From CAVDAL01 sp963606965 (GTDB taxonomy: Bacteria; Actinomycetota; Coriobacteriia; Coriobacteriales; QAMH01), in NCBI GenBank assembly GCA_963606965.1, contig CAVDAL010000022.1:1-41162 (forward strand): a stretch of 41,162 bases of DNA. The letters run 5' to 3'. Below the pieces are notes generated by a model. The model was not told the DNA's origin. It ran no database searches and saw only the letters and a program-made list of their open reading frames with translations. This document shows positions 26,183-35,180 of the stretch, one piece after another; the first letter of the stretch is position 1, and every line of letters begins with the position of its first letter. A program made the position numbers and the translations under genes.

Positions 26183-29100
26183 TTGTATCTTAAGTCGTTA
26201 GTTTTAAAAGGCTTTAAATCATTTGCAGACCGCAGCGTTTTGTCATTAGAACCTGGCATGACTGTTGTTGTGGGTCCTAATGGGTCTGGCAAATCGAATA
26301 TTTCAGATGCTGTCTTGTGGGTTTTAGGCGAACAGAAGGCTCGCCAGTTGCGCGGACAAGCAATGGAAGATGTCATCTTTGCTGGCTCTTCTGCACGTCA
26401 AGCTGTAAGTTTGGCAGAAGTTGACCTTGTCTTGGATAATTCTGACGGAACACTCCCGCTTGATTTTAATGAAGTTGTAATCACTCGCCGCATGTACAGA
26501 AGTGGTGAAAGCGAATATTTAATCAATGGTTCGCCTTCGCGCTTGATGGACATTTTAGATTTACTTAATGATTGCGGCCTTGGTCGTGACACTCACTCAA
26601 TTATTTCCCAGGGTTCTTTGCAAAGCATGCTGCAGGCTAGGCCTGAAGATAGACGTGTTTTGATTGAAGAAGCTGCCGGCATTTTGAAGCATAAAAAGCG
26701 TAAGGAACGCAGCACTCGCAAGCTTGCAAATATGGATAATGAGCTTGCAAGAGTTAATGATATCGCTGCAGAAATTGATCGTCAGTTAAAGCCGCTTGAA
26801 CGCCAAGCTTCGCGCGCTCAAACATATGAAGCTTTGAGTGCAGAGCTTAAAGATTTAGAGCTTACTTTAGCTGTTGATGATTTGCGTTCTTTGCAAAATG
26901 AATGGAAGTCAATTGAAAGCAAGGAAAAAGAAGCTGATTCTTTAGTTGAATTGGCTCGTTTTCGTTTGAATGAAAAGAATAAAGAGCTTGAAAAATTCCA
27001 ACGCTTGCTTGAAGAAAAAGGCTTGTTTGTTGGTGACTTGGCTGAACAGCGCCGCCGTTGCCAGTCTGCTTTGGAACGCTTAGATTCTGGCATGTTTTTG
27101 CTTGAGGAAAAGGGCAGGAATATGGTTTCGCGCTTGTCAGAGCTGCGCCAAACAATACATAGAAGTGATACAAGGTCTGTTGAAGCTAAGACACAATATG
27201 ATGCTTCTTTAAAGGAACGCGATGATACTGTAGCAAGGCGTGAAGCTTTGCATTCAGAACTTTCACGCTTGCAAAAAGAATCTGAAGATATTCGCAAACA
27301 ACGCAAAGCTGCAGATCAAAATTTGTCGCAAATCAATAGTTCAATTCGCGGACGTGAAAAAGCAATTGAAGATTGTCAGCTAAAGACGATGAAAGCAAAT
27401 GAGTCGCTTTCTTCTGCAAAGACTGAAGATGAATTGTTAGCACGCAGATTGAAGCAAATTGAAGATTCATTTGCAGCAACACAAACAACGCTTGGTTCAC
27501 GCCGTGACCATTTGGAAGAGTTGGACAAGCAGCTCAATAAGCTTGAGCGCGATTCAACTCTGGCAAAGGCTGACATTGATAAGCGTGTGCGCTTGCTGGA
27601 TGATGAACGCAAAAAGCTTAATGAATCGCGCGATGCTCATAATGCTGTGCGTGCAGAAATTCAAGCGCTTGAAGAAGTCGACCGTGCTTTTGATGCAGCT
27701 TCCCCAATGCTTTCTTGGATTTTGGAACATCGTGAAGAATTTGAAGGCATCATTTCTCCTTTAAGCGAGATTATTACAGCTCCACCTGAACTGGAAGCTT
27801 TGGTCGAGCATTTGCTTGGCGCAGACATCTTTGGTTTGATGATGGAAGATGTTGCATCTGCTGAAAAATTGATTGATACAATTTTGGAAAATGGTGTCGA
27901 AGGCGGCGAGATTTCTCTTGTTTCCTTGAAGGACACTGGCAGTCAGCGCTTGCGTGCAAAATCTGGCGAACGCTTGCTTGACAAGTTGAAAGTCCCAATT
28001 GACTATTTGCATGCAGCAGACGTTTTGCTTGGTGATGTCTATTTGGTTGACAGCGTTGCAGATGCTTTGAAGGCGGCAGAAGATGATATTTCTTCTTCAC
28101 GCTTTGTTACACCAGATGGTGTTGTTGTTAATCCTAATGGCAAGATTACATTCGGCATTCAAATTGCAGATGCAGAAGGCGTACTTGCAAGAAAGCGTCG
28201 CTTGCTTTCCTTAAAGGATGAAGAACCAAAGCTTGTCGATGCAATTTCTGAAGCTGAATATGCTGTTTCACAAGCAGAAAACAATTTGCAACTTGCACAA
28301 GCTGATGGTTTTGAAATTTCTCAAAGCGTTGCACAGATTACTGGTGAAGCTGATTCTTTGCGTGAAGAAATCGGCCGCCTTGAACAGACAATCACAACGA
28401 TGCTTCAAGAAAAAGCAGAAATTAATAACAGACGCGAAGCTGTTGAATCTGAAACTATAACAGCGCGTGCTCTTGTTGCAGATTTGAGCGGTCGCAAAGA
28501 AGCTTTTGAAAAAGAATTGGCTGGGTTTGAAGAAGAACTTGCTCAAGCAACAGAAAAGCGTTCTACACTTTTTGAAGAAGAAACTGAGCTTTCAAAGTCG
28601 ATTTCTACAACGCAAGTTGAAATGGCAACTGTTCGCGAACGTGAGCTTCATTTAAATAAAGACATTGAAAGCCTGAAGCGCGAGTTGCGAAATCTTACTA
28701 ATTCATTGCAGGTTTCTCGCGATACAGAACGCAGTCTTGAAATTTTGCGCTTGCGCGTTGAACCTTTGCATGATGCATTTTCAACTTTGCGTGAGCTTGT
28801 AACAGAAAAAGCAGAGCTACTTCGTGACCAAGCCAATCTTGAACAAGCGGGGCAGGGCGACTTGCGCGACACAATTGAAGAAGCTCGCAAAAATGTTGCA
28901 GACCATCAAGGCAAGGTTGAACAAGCTCAAGAATCTTTGACTGCTGTTCGCATTGAAAAGAGCCGCTTGGAAGTTAAAGTCGAAAATGCAATTCGCACAA
29001 TCACTGAAGATCATGGTGTTTTGCTCGATATTGCTTTGGAAGTCCCAGAGCCGCAAGATAGAAAGCAAACTGAAGATAAAGCTGTTAAACTTCGTCGCAA

Positions 29101-29770
29101 AATTGCGCATTTGGGCAATGTTAACCCAGTGGCAATTGAAGAATATCGCGACTTAAAAGACCGCCGCGACTTTATTGCAAGCCAAGTTCAAGATTTGGAA
29201 GGCGCGCGCAAGTCGCTTGAACGCATTGTTGCAGCAATTGATCGCAAACTTCGTAATAGATTTATTGAAACTTTTGAAACTGTAAATGATAACTTTGAAG
29301 AGATATTTGGAATTTTGTTCCCAGGCGGTAAGGGTAGTTTGATTTTGACTGACCCTGAACATCCGGAAGAAACTGGTGTTGAAGTTCATGCGCAGCCTCG
29401 TGGCAAGACTGTTCGCAAACAGTCTTTGCTTTCTGGTGGTGAACAATCTCTTGTTTCTTTGGCTTTGATGTTTGCAGTTTATAGAGTGCGCACAACTCCA
29501 TTTTATATTCTGGACGAGGTTGAGGCTGCACTTGATGATACAAACTTGCGCCGTTTGCTTTCATATTTGGATAGCATGCGTCATTCAACGCAAGTGATTA
29601 TGATTTCTCATCAGCGCCGCACAATGGAATTAGCTGACTTGCTTTATGGCGTTTCCATGCGCAGCGATGGTGTGTCTAAGCTTGTTTCGCAACGTCTTGA
29701 CCAAGCGTTAAAGCAGGCAAGTGACGCGCCACAACCAAAAGATATTGATTCGTTTTCTGGAGCGCAATAA
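26183..29770 (+). CDS. smc: Chromosome segregation ATPase SMC
   Basis: Condensin subunit that folds and separates chromosomes. The 1,195-residue protein has the full SMC layout: N-terminal Walker A GPNGSGKS at 31-38, a long coiled coil, a hinge at about 510-660 with the usual Gly-rich turns, a second coiled coil, and a C-terminal head with LSGGEQSLVSLAL at 1083 and Walker B FYILDEVEAALDD. The start is TTG 26183 (MYLKSLVLKGFKSF fits the family start exactly), with aaaaggg 8 nt upstream. Its stop overlaps the ftsY ATG by one nucleotide. Partners scpA and scpB are not in the window. Confidence 0.97.
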   Translation: MYLKSLVLKGFKSFADRSVLSLEPGMTVVVGPNGSGKSNISDAVLWVLGEQKARQLRGQAMEDVIFAGSSARQAVSLAEVDLVLDNSDGTLPLDFNEVVITRRMYRSGESEYLINGSPSRLMDILDLLNDCGLGRDTHSIISQGSLQSMLQARPEDRRVLIEEAAGILKHKKRKERSTRKLANMDNELARVNDIAAEIDRQLKPLERQASRAQTYEALSAELKDLELTLAVDDLRSLQNEWKSIESKEKEADSLVELARFRLNEKNKELEKFQRLLEEKGLFVGDLAEQRRRCQSALERLDSGMFLLEEKGRNMVSRLSELRQTIHRSDTRSVEAKTQYDASLKERDDTVARREALHSELSRLQKESEDIRKQRKAADQNLSQINSSIRGREKAIEDCQLKTMKANESLSSAKTEDELLARRLKQIEDSFAATQTTLGSRRDHLEELDKQLNKLERDSTLAKADIDKRVRLLDDERKKLNESRDAHNAVRAEIQALEEVDRAFDAASPMLSWILEHREEFEGIISPLSEIITAPPELEALVEHLLGADIFGLMMEDVASAEKLIDTILENGVEGGEISLVSLKDTGSQRLRAKSGERLLDKLKVPIDYLHAADVLLGDVYLVDSVADALKAAEDDISSSRFVTPDGVVVNPNGKITFGIQIADAEGVLARKRRLLSLKDEEPKLVDAISEAEYAVSQAENNLQLAQADGFEISQSVAQITGEADSLREEIGRLEQTITTMLQEKAEINNRREAVESETITARALVADLSGRKEAFEKELAGFEEELAQATEKRSTLFEEETELSKSISTTQVEMATVRERELHLNKDIESLKRELRNLTNSLQVSRDTERSLEILRLRVEPLHDAFSTLRELVTEKAELLRDQANLEQAGQGDLRDTIEEARKNVADHQGKVEQAQESLTAVRIEKSRLEVKVENAIRTITEDHGVLLDIALEVPEPQDRKQTEDKAVKLRRKIAHLGNVNPVAIEEYRDLKDRRDFIASQVQDLEGARKSLERIVAAIDRKLRNRFIETFETVNDNFEEIFGILFPGGKGSLILTDPEHPEETGVEVHAQPRGKTVRKQSLLSGGEQSLVSLALMFAVYRVRTTPFYILDEVEAALDDTNLRRLLSYLDSMRHSTQVIMISHQRRTMELADLLYGVSMRSDGVSKLVSQRLDQALKQASDAPQPKDIDSFSGAQ

Positions 29771-30675
29771 TGTCATTTCGTGAACGTTTAGCAAAGAGCA
29801 GGCAAAGTTTTAATGAAAAGATGAACCTGCTCTTCAAAAGAGGACCTGAACTTGATGAAGATTTTTGGGACGACTTAGAAGAGACTTTGATTTTAAGCGA
29901 CCTTGGTGCACAGGTTGCCGATGAAATTGTAACAAGGCTTCGCGACCAAGCAACTCGCAAGGCACTGCCAGATGCAATGGCTGTTTTGGATTTGCTTGCT
30001 GAAACCATAGAAAGCTTGTTTTGTGAAGTTGAAGAAAATCCATTTGAAATGGACAAAGCTATTGTTTTGTTTGTTGGTATTAATGGTGCTGGCAAAACAA
30101 CAACAGTTGGCAAGCTTGCATATCAAGCAAAGCAAGCTGGTAAGAATGTTTTGATTGGTTCTGCTGACACATTCCGTGCTGCAGCAATTGAGCAGCTCGA
30201 CGAATGGGGAGTGCGCAGCGGTGTTGAAGTTGTTAAGCGCGAACGTGGCGCTGACCCTGCAAGTGTTTGCTTTGAAGTGGTTGAGCGTGCGGAAGCCGCA
30301 GGTAGCGAGCTTGTTTTAATCGACACATCTGGCCGTCTTCATACATCAGATGATTTAATGCGCGAACTTGAAAAAGTTGTTAATGTTACTCGAAAGCGTG
30401 CGAACATTCCTGTTAAAACTGTTTTGGTTATAGATTCAACAACAGGGCAAAATGGCTTGCAACAGGCTCGCAGTTTTAATAATGCGCTTGACTTGGATGG
30501 CATTATCATGACCAAATTGGACGGCACAGCAAAAGGCGGCATTGCTGTTGCAATAAGCCATGAATTGCAACTGCCAATTTATTGCATTGGTGTGGGTGAA
30601 GGCATTGAAGATTTGCAACCTTTTGTTGCTCATGATTACGCAGAAGCTTTATTTGGCGAAATGCGAGAGGAATAA
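29770..30675 (+). CDS. ftsY: Signal recognition particle receptor FtsY
   Basis: SRP receptor GTPase that delivers ribosome-nascent chains to the Sec translocon. At 301 residues it is essentially the NG core: N domain (about 1-85), G1 loop GINGAGKTT (103-111), DTFRAAAIEQL, DTSGRLH, TKLDGTAKGG. The acidic A domain found in Escherichia coli and many high-GC actinobacteria is missing, so membrane binding would rely on the N-terminal basic helix. Translation is coupled to smc by a one-nucleotide TAATG overlap, and ffh, its direct partner, follows 2 nt later. Confidence 0.97.
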   Translation: MSFRERLAKSRQSFNEKMNLLFKRGPELDEDFWDDLEETLILSDLGAQVADEIVTRLRDQATRKALPDAMAVLDLLAETIESLFCEVEENPFEMDKAIVLFVGINGAGKTTTVGKLAYQAKQAGKNVLIGSADTFRAAAIEQLDEWGVRSGVEVVKRERGADPASVCFEVVERAEAAGSELVLIDTSGRLHTSDDLMRELEKVVNVTRKRANIPVKTVLVIDSTTGQNGLQQARSFNNALDLDGIIMTKLDGTAKGGIAVAISHELQLPIYCIGVGEGIEDLQPFVAHDYAEALFGEMREE

Positions 30676-30677
30676 TA

Positions 30678-32051
30678 ATGTTCGAGAATTTATCGGATCG
30701 ATTGCAGGGGATTTTCTCTGGGCTGAAGTCTAAGGGCAAGCTTTCAGAAGATGATATTAATGCTGCTTTGAAAGAAGTGCGCATGGCGCTTCTTGAAGCT
30801 GATGTTAACTTCAAAGTTGTTAAAAACTTCTGCAAAGCTGTAAAAGAACGCGCTTTAACAGCAGAAGTTTTAAGCTCTCTTACTCCTGCACAAAATGTCA
30901 TCAAAATTGTTACAGATGAACTTGCAGCACTTCTTGGTGGCGAGGCTGTAAAAATTGATTTTGCTGGCCGCATTCCTGGCGTGATAATGCTTGTTGGTTT
31001 GCAAGGTTCTGGCAAGACTACAGCAGCTTCAAAACTTGCTTATAGGCTGGGCAAACAAGGGCATTCTCCACTGCTTGTTGCTTGCGACACATACAGGCCT
31101 GCAGCTGCAGACCAGTTGCAAACTTTGGCTGAAGAACAGGGTTTCCGCTGTTACAGAGGCGACGGCAAAAATCCAGTGAAAATTGCTGAAGAAGGCGTTA
31201 AAGACGCGATTGACAACTTGCGCGATGTTGTGATTGTTGATACAGCTGGCCGCCTTCATGTCGATACAGACATGATGGAAGAAGCTGTTCAAATTCGCGA
31301 TGCTGTCAACCCTGATTACATCTTCTTAGTGGTCGATGCAATGACAGGTCAAGATGCTGTGAATGTTGCATCTTCTTTTGCAGAACAAATTGATTTCGAT
31401 GCTGTAATTATGTCAAAGCTCGATGGCGATGCTCGTGGCGGCGGCGCGCTTTCAATTCGCGAAGTTACAGGCAAGCCTATCGCTTTTATTTCTACAGGTG
31501 AAAAGCCGGATTCTTTAGAGATCTTTCACCCAGACAGAATGGCAAAGCGCATTCTTGGCATGGGCGATGTTTTGTCTGTTATTGAAAAAGCTGTTGAAGT
31601 TCAAGAACGTGAAATTGAAGAAGAGGAAGCAAAGCGCCTTGCTCGCGCTGAATTCAACTTCAATGATTATAAAGAAATGATGAACCAAACAAAGAAGATG
31701 GGCGGCATTTCAAAGATTTTGGAAATGATGCCAGGCGGCAGCAAAGCTATGGCATCAGGCCAGATTGATGAAGGTGCTCTTGATCGCATTGAAGTCATCA
31801 TTAATTCAATGACAAAGGCTGAACGCGCAAAGCCGAATTTGATTAATGGTTCACGCCGTGCAAGAATTGCAAAAGGTTGCGGCTTGGAAGTTTATCAAGT
31901 TAATCAGATGATTAAGCAGTTTAATGACACACGTAAAATGGTGAAGAAAATGACAGCTTCTTTTGCTCAAAGTGGCAAAGGCAAAAAGGGCAGAAGAAAG
32001 CGCATGAATATACCGGGAATGGGAAATATCGACTTAAGTAGGTTTATGTAA
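30678..32051 (+). CDS. ffh: Signal recognition particle protein Ffh
   Basis: Binds signal sequences and 4.5S/6S-type SRP RNA and pairs with FtsY. The 457-residue protein has the N domain, the G1 loop GLQGSGKTT (107-115), DTYRPAAADQL, DTAGRLH and SKLDGDARGG. The Met-rich M domain (about 300-440) has MGGISKILEMMPG and the RNA-binding S-R-R-x-R-I-A-x-G segment. It ends in a Gly/Lys-rich tail. It starts 2 nt after ftsY and ends 1 nt before hypE. The SRP RNA gene itself is not recognisable in the window. Confidence 0.97.
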   Translation: MFENLSDRLQGIFSGLKSKGKLSEDDINAALKEVRMALLEADVNFKVVKNFCKAVKERALTAEVLSSLTPAQNVIKIVTDELAALLGGEAVKIDFAGRIPGVIMLVGLQGSGKTTAASKLAYRLGKQGHSPLLVACDTYRPAAADQLQTLAEEQGFRCYRGDGKNPVKIAEEGVKDAIDNLRDVVIVDTAGRLHVDTDMMEEAVQIRDAVNPDYIFLVVDAMTGQDAVNVASSFAEQIDFDAVIMSKLDGDARGGGALSIREVTGKPIAFISTGEKPDSLEIFHPDRMAKRILGMGDVLSVIEKAVEVQEREIEEEEAKRLARAEFNFNDYKEMMNQTKKMGGISKILEMMPGGSKAMASGQIDEGALDRIEVIINSMTKAERAKPNLINGSRRARIAKGCGLEVYQVNQMIKQFNDTRKMVKKMTASFAQSGKGKKGRRKRMNIPGMGNIDLSRFM

Positions 32052-32052
32052 A

Positions 32053-33063
32053 ATGGCAGACACAGTTTTAATGTCGCATGGCAGCGGCGGAACAATGATG
32101 AGAGATATTATCGAGCAGCTTTTCTTTGAAGCTTATGCAGGTGACACTTTGCGCCAAGCAGACGATGCTGCTTCTTTGGACATTCCAACAAATAGGATTG
32201 CTTTTAGCACAGACACTTTTGTTGTGACTCCACACTTTTTCCCTGGTGGCGACATTGGGCATTTGGCTGTTTGTGGCACTGTTAATGATGTTGCAACATC
32301 AGGGGCAACGCCAAAATATCTTTCCTGCGCTTTTGTTTTGGAAGAAGGCTATCCGCTGGAAGATTTGCGAAAGATTTGCGCCTCAATGGCTGAAACTGCA
32401 CGTGAGGCTGGCGTTGAAATTGTTACAGGCGACACAAAGGTCGTGAATCGCGGCTGTGGTGACGGCATTTATATCAACACGGCTGGCGTTGGCATTTTGC
32501 GCGACGGTATTAATTTGTCTGGTTCAAATTGCAAACCTGGCGACAAGATTTTGCTCAGTGGTTCTTTGGGCGACCATGGCATAACAATTATTTCTGAACG
32601 TGAAGAGCTTAGCTTTTCGGCGGAAGTTAAAAGTGATGCTGCTCCGCTTAATCATTTGATTGCTGGCGTTTTGGACGCTTGCCCGCAAGGCAGCGTGCGC
32701 TGCTTCCGCGACCCAACTCGTGGCGGTCTTTCTTCAACATTAAACGAGCTTGCCTCTTCAAGTGGCGTGGATATGCGTGTTGAAGAAGAAGCTGTGCCAG
32801 TTCATGATCAAGTGCGCGGTGCTTGTGAAATGCTTGGATATGATATTTTCCAAGTTGCGAATGAAGGTAAGATGGTCTGTGTTTGTGCTCCTGAAGTTGC
32901 AGATGCTGCTCTAGAAGCAATGCGCGCTAATAAGTATGGTGAAGAAGCTGCAATTATTGGTGAAGTTATGGAAGGCGAAGGCAGAGTTTATCTTCGTACA
33001 GCCTTCGGCAGTGAACGCATTTTAGACATGCTTGTTGGCGAACAGTTGCCACGCATTTGCTAA
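32053..33063 (+). CDS. hypE: Hydrogenase maturation protein HypE
   Basis: HypE dehydrates the carbamoyl group placed on its C-terminal Cys by HypF, making the cyanide ligands of [NiFe] hydrogenase. The 336-residue protein closely follows known HypE: HGSGG near the start, FSTDTFVVTPHFFPGGDIG, GTVNDVATSG, ETGDTKV-like ATP site (V-T-G-D-T-K-V), RDPTRGG, and the diagnostic C-terminal PRIC with Cys336 as last residue. It is fused into the smc-ftsY-ffh operon with a 1-nt gap and no other hyp gene is present. A terminator closes the operon. The selenophosphate synthetase family shares the fold, but the PRIC end decides for HypE. Confidence 0.95.
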   Translation: MADTVLMSHGSGGTMMRDIIEQLFFEAYAGDTLRQADDAASLDIPTNRIAFSTDTFVVTPHFFPGGDIGHLAVCGTVNDVATSGATPKYLSCAFVLEEGYPLEDLRKICASMAETAREAGVEIVTGDTKVVNRGCGDGIYINTAGVGILRDGINLSGSNCKPGDKILLSGSLGDHGITIISEREELSFSAEVKSDAAPLNHLIAGVLDACPQGSVRCFRDPTRGGLSSTLNELASSSGVDMRVEEEAVPVHDQVRGACEMLGYDIFQVANEGKMVCVCAPEVADAALEAMRANKYGEEAAIIGEVMEGEGRVYLRTAFGSERILDMLVGEQLPRIC

Positions 33064-33073
33064 AGTCTTTAAG

Positions 33074-33108
33074 AGGCGGATTTCAAATTATTAATTTGCA
33101 ATCCGCCT
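33074..33108. terminator. Hairpin between convergent hypE and CAP genes
   Basis: aggcggatt (33074-33082) pairs with aatccgcct (33100-33108), and the inner caaatt/aatttg extends the stem. It lies between the stop of hypE (33063) and the stop of the minus-strand CAP gene (33121). T-runs are weak on both sides, so it may stop both transcripts imperfectly. Confidence 0.65.
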
Positions 33109-33120
33109 ATATCTCAAATC

Positions 33121-34377
33121 TTATTTTGCTTTCAATTTAACTTTAATTTTTTTGCTTTGTTTGCCGCAAGTTGCTTTGACCTTAATCGTATATTTCTTGC
33201 CACGCTTTAAGGCCTTCTTTACTTTAACAAATCCATCTTTGCTAACTTTAAAATATTTGCTTGATTTTGAAAGTTTATAAACAACTTTGCTGCCAGAAGC
33301 GCTTTTCACAGATGGTAATTTAATGCTGCTTCCTTTTTTCGCTTTTATCTTTCTATTGAATGTTTTCGAGATTTTGCTTAAAGCATCTTTGTCTGCAACT
33401 TTAACAGAAACAATGCTAAACTTTGTTGAAGCTTTCAAGCTGCCATTTACAGCAGTAATTGTTGTTGTGCCATAGCTAATGCCTGTTACATATCCATTTG
33501 AACTAACACTAGCAACATTGCCATTCGAAGATGTCCATGTTGTGCCGCCAAGAATGCTAACACCAATCTTCATTCCGTCATTGTTATAAGTCGCTCTCAT
33601 TGATACCTTAGCTTTTTTACCAGCAACAGCGCTGCTAGCACCACTTAAGTATGCCTTCTTTAAAGTTGAACTTTGAACTTCAACTGTTTGGATGCAATTT
33701 TTAGCAGCGCTCCCCATTTTTTCATTCAAGCCACTTAATGAAGAAAATTCGCCGCTTGTCGTGGTGGGGTAGGTGGCATTGTAATTAAGAAAAGTCGCCA
33801 AACCAACATATGTATTATTAGGATTAATCATTGAAGTGTAATGACCTGTCACAGCACCTGATGTCCCTTTAACCCATGCGGATTTTTCGCTATACCACTG
33901 TTGAATTCCCATCAAGAAATCTTCCGAATAATTCCAAGCTAAAACTTCACCATATGAACCAACGCCATTAGGCGATGTTACAGAAAAGCAGCTGCTGCCA
34001 TTCGGTCTTGTGTGGCTGAGCAGGATTGAACCTTCCGCAGCGCGAATCCTTGCAATATATTCAAGGTCGGAAGACCACTTTATAGGCACATAGTCGTTTG
34101 AAGTTAACTTGCGTGAAGTATCCCTTGGATCTTTGATTCCTTTTGTGCAAGCTTCTTTGCGAATTTCATTAATCTTATTTAAAACTTTCTTTGTTGGAGC
34201 AACAAATGAGCCGCTAACGCCAACTAAAGCATTTCCTTCACTTGCTGTTGTTGTATCTGTTGGCAAAACTGTTGCAGCTTCAGCTGTGCCAAGTGTTAAT
34301 GTTGTGCCTGCAGGGAGTGCGCAAACAGAAAATACCAATACTGCGCTCATTGCAAGCAAAATAAACTTTTTCTTCAT
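33121..34377 (-). CDS. Secreted CAP-domain protein with Big_2-like domain and basic C-terminus
   Basis: About 418 residues. The start is taken at the second of two adjacent ATGs because agaaagga lies 8 nt from it (5 nt from ATG 34380). A signal peptide ends near A-E-A-A. A CAP/SCP-like domain (about 65-215) shows K-V-L-N-K-I-N-E-I-R, LSHTRPNGSSCF, G-E-V-L-A-W-N and GHYTSMINPNN, the usual motifs including the His residues. A Big_2-like bacterial Ig domain (about 240-325: WTSSNGNVASVSSNG, then YGTTTITA) follows. The last 90 residues are extremely Lys-rich, which suits binding to anionic wall polymers (inference). The enzymatic role of bacterial CAP domains is largely unknown. It lies 36 nt after the toxin gene on the same strand, so it might share that transcript. 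Confidence 0.88.
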   Translation of the reverse strand: MKKKFILLAMSAVLVFSVCALPAGTTLTLGTAEAATVLPTDTTTASEGNALVGVSGSFVAPTKKVLNKINEIRKEACTKGIKDPRDTSRKLTSNDYVPIKWSSDLEYIARIRAAEGSILLSHTRPNGSSCFSVTSPNGVGSYGEVLAWNYSEDFLMGIQQWYSEKSAWVKGTSGAVTGHYTSMINPNNTYVGLATFLNYNATYPTTTSGEFSSLSGLNEKMGSAAKNCIQTVEVQSSTLKKAYLSGASSAVAGKKAKVSMRATYNNDGMKIGVSILGGTTWTSSNGNVASVSSNGYVTGISYGTTTITAVNGSLKASTKFSIVSVKVADKDALSKISKTFNRKIKAKKGSSIKLPSVKSASGSKVVYKLSKSSKYFKVSKDGFVKVKKALKRGKKYTIKVKATCGKQSKKIKVKLKAK

Positions 34378-34416
34378 CACGTTCCTTTCTGAACATTTAT
34401 TAAATCAATTACATAT

Positions 34417-34845
34417 TTAATGATTTGCGTTTGCTTCTGCTAACATAATAAATTCTGATGGGGAATATACTGGAATAGGGGATAGTGTATATTCTTTCTT
34501 ATTTCTTGTTATAATGCAATCCATATTTGCTCTGATTGATGCTTCAATCATCACAGCGTCTTCAAAATCCTTATTTTTTAAGTCTAAAGCTTTCCTTATA
34601 TCTGCGGCTGAAGTATCAAGAATTGAAAATAAAGTACATAACTTTTTCATAATTTCATGCGTTGCTTCATTGCTATGTGTTTGTTTGTGTGTAAGATAAT
34701 AGATATCAGTTACTGAATTTGCCGCCAGAAAACCTTTGCACTTGTTGTTTGCACATAATAAAAATATCTCTTCTGCATTTTTGCAAAAAGGTTCTCTGCT
34801 TTGAAGCGCATCTATTACAATACATGTATCAATCATTACATTCAT
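34417..34845 (-). CDS. PIN-domain toxin (VapC-like)
   Basis: The 142-residue protein has the PIN ribonuclease layout: first acidic residue in MIDTCIVID (Asp6), then a conserved N-S-V-T-D-I-Y-Y helix, third acidic site in DFEDAVMIEAS, and a last strand D-C-I-I-T-R-N. Such toxins cut RNA, often tRNA or rRNA, when free of antitoxin. It overlaps the antitoxin gene by 4 nt (ATGA), the typical order with antitoxin first. The target is not predictable. The island position among housekeeping genes hints at acquisition by transfer (inference). Confidence 0.87.
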   Translation of the reverse strand: MNVMIDTCIVIDALQSREPFCKNAEEIFLLCANNKCKGFLAANSVTDIYYLTHKQTHSNEATHEIMKKLCTLFSILDTSAADIRKALDLKNKDFEDAVMIEASIRANMDCIITRNKKEYTLSPIPVYSPSEFIMLAEANANH

Positions 34846-35057
34846 ATTTTGCTAAGTCTTTCTTCTTTTGTCTCTTCTAATGTTACATCTTTTGGAAGAG
34901 CTCCGAATAAAGATTTTGCAATATCAACTTTATCTTGATTTGGGTTTGTCAATTTAGCAATAACTTTGCCATTGCGAGTTATGAAAATATCTTCGCTTGA
35001 AGCCAGCATGAGGTACTTGCTTAAATTACTTTTTAGCTCTGTTGCTGTTATTGACAT
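34842..35057 (-). CDS. Phd/YefM-type antitoxin
   Basis: The 71-residue protein starts MSITATELKSNLSKYL and continues with D-I-F-I-T-R-N-G-K-V-I-A-K-L, the DNA-binding fold of Phd/YefM antitoxins. The C-terminal part is charged and probably disordered, wrapping the toxin. A very strong aaaggaggt site lies 5 nt upstream of the ATG, so antitoxin should be made in excess. By family it binds its own promoter and represses the pair; three spaced operator-like motifs upstream support this. Confidence 0.85.
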   Translation of the reverse strand: MSITATELKSNLSKYLMLASSEDIFITRNGKVIAKLTNPNQDKVDIAKSLFGALPKDVTLEETKEERLSKI

Positions 35058-35101
35058 ATATTACCTCCTTTGTGTGAACATGATAAATTTTCTCAGGAAC
35101 G

Positions 35102-35163
35102 AGTATATACAATTCGTACGAAATATTCAATAATATCGTACAAATTCAAACAAGAAATTGTAC
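35102..35163 (-). promoter_or_regulatory. Toxin-antitoxin promoter with three GTAC operator motifs
   Basis: On the minus strand, ttgaat (35125-35130), a 17-nt spacer and tatact (35102-35107) form a near-consensus promoter. The palindrome ttcgtacgaa (35113-35122) lies inside the spacer. Two more GTAC-centred motifs follow; the GTAC cores start at 35116, 35138 and 35160, exactly 22 bp apart, so all three face the same side of the helix. This fits cooperative autorepression by antitoxin and toxin-antitoxin complexes. Confidence 0.65.
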
Positions 35164-35180
35164 AAAATTTTTAAATGCAT

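Noticed and set aside
32053..33063. Selenophosphate synthetase or thiamine-monophosphate kinase
   Set aside because: They share the fold, but the FFPGGDIG segment and the C-terminal PRIC identify HypE.
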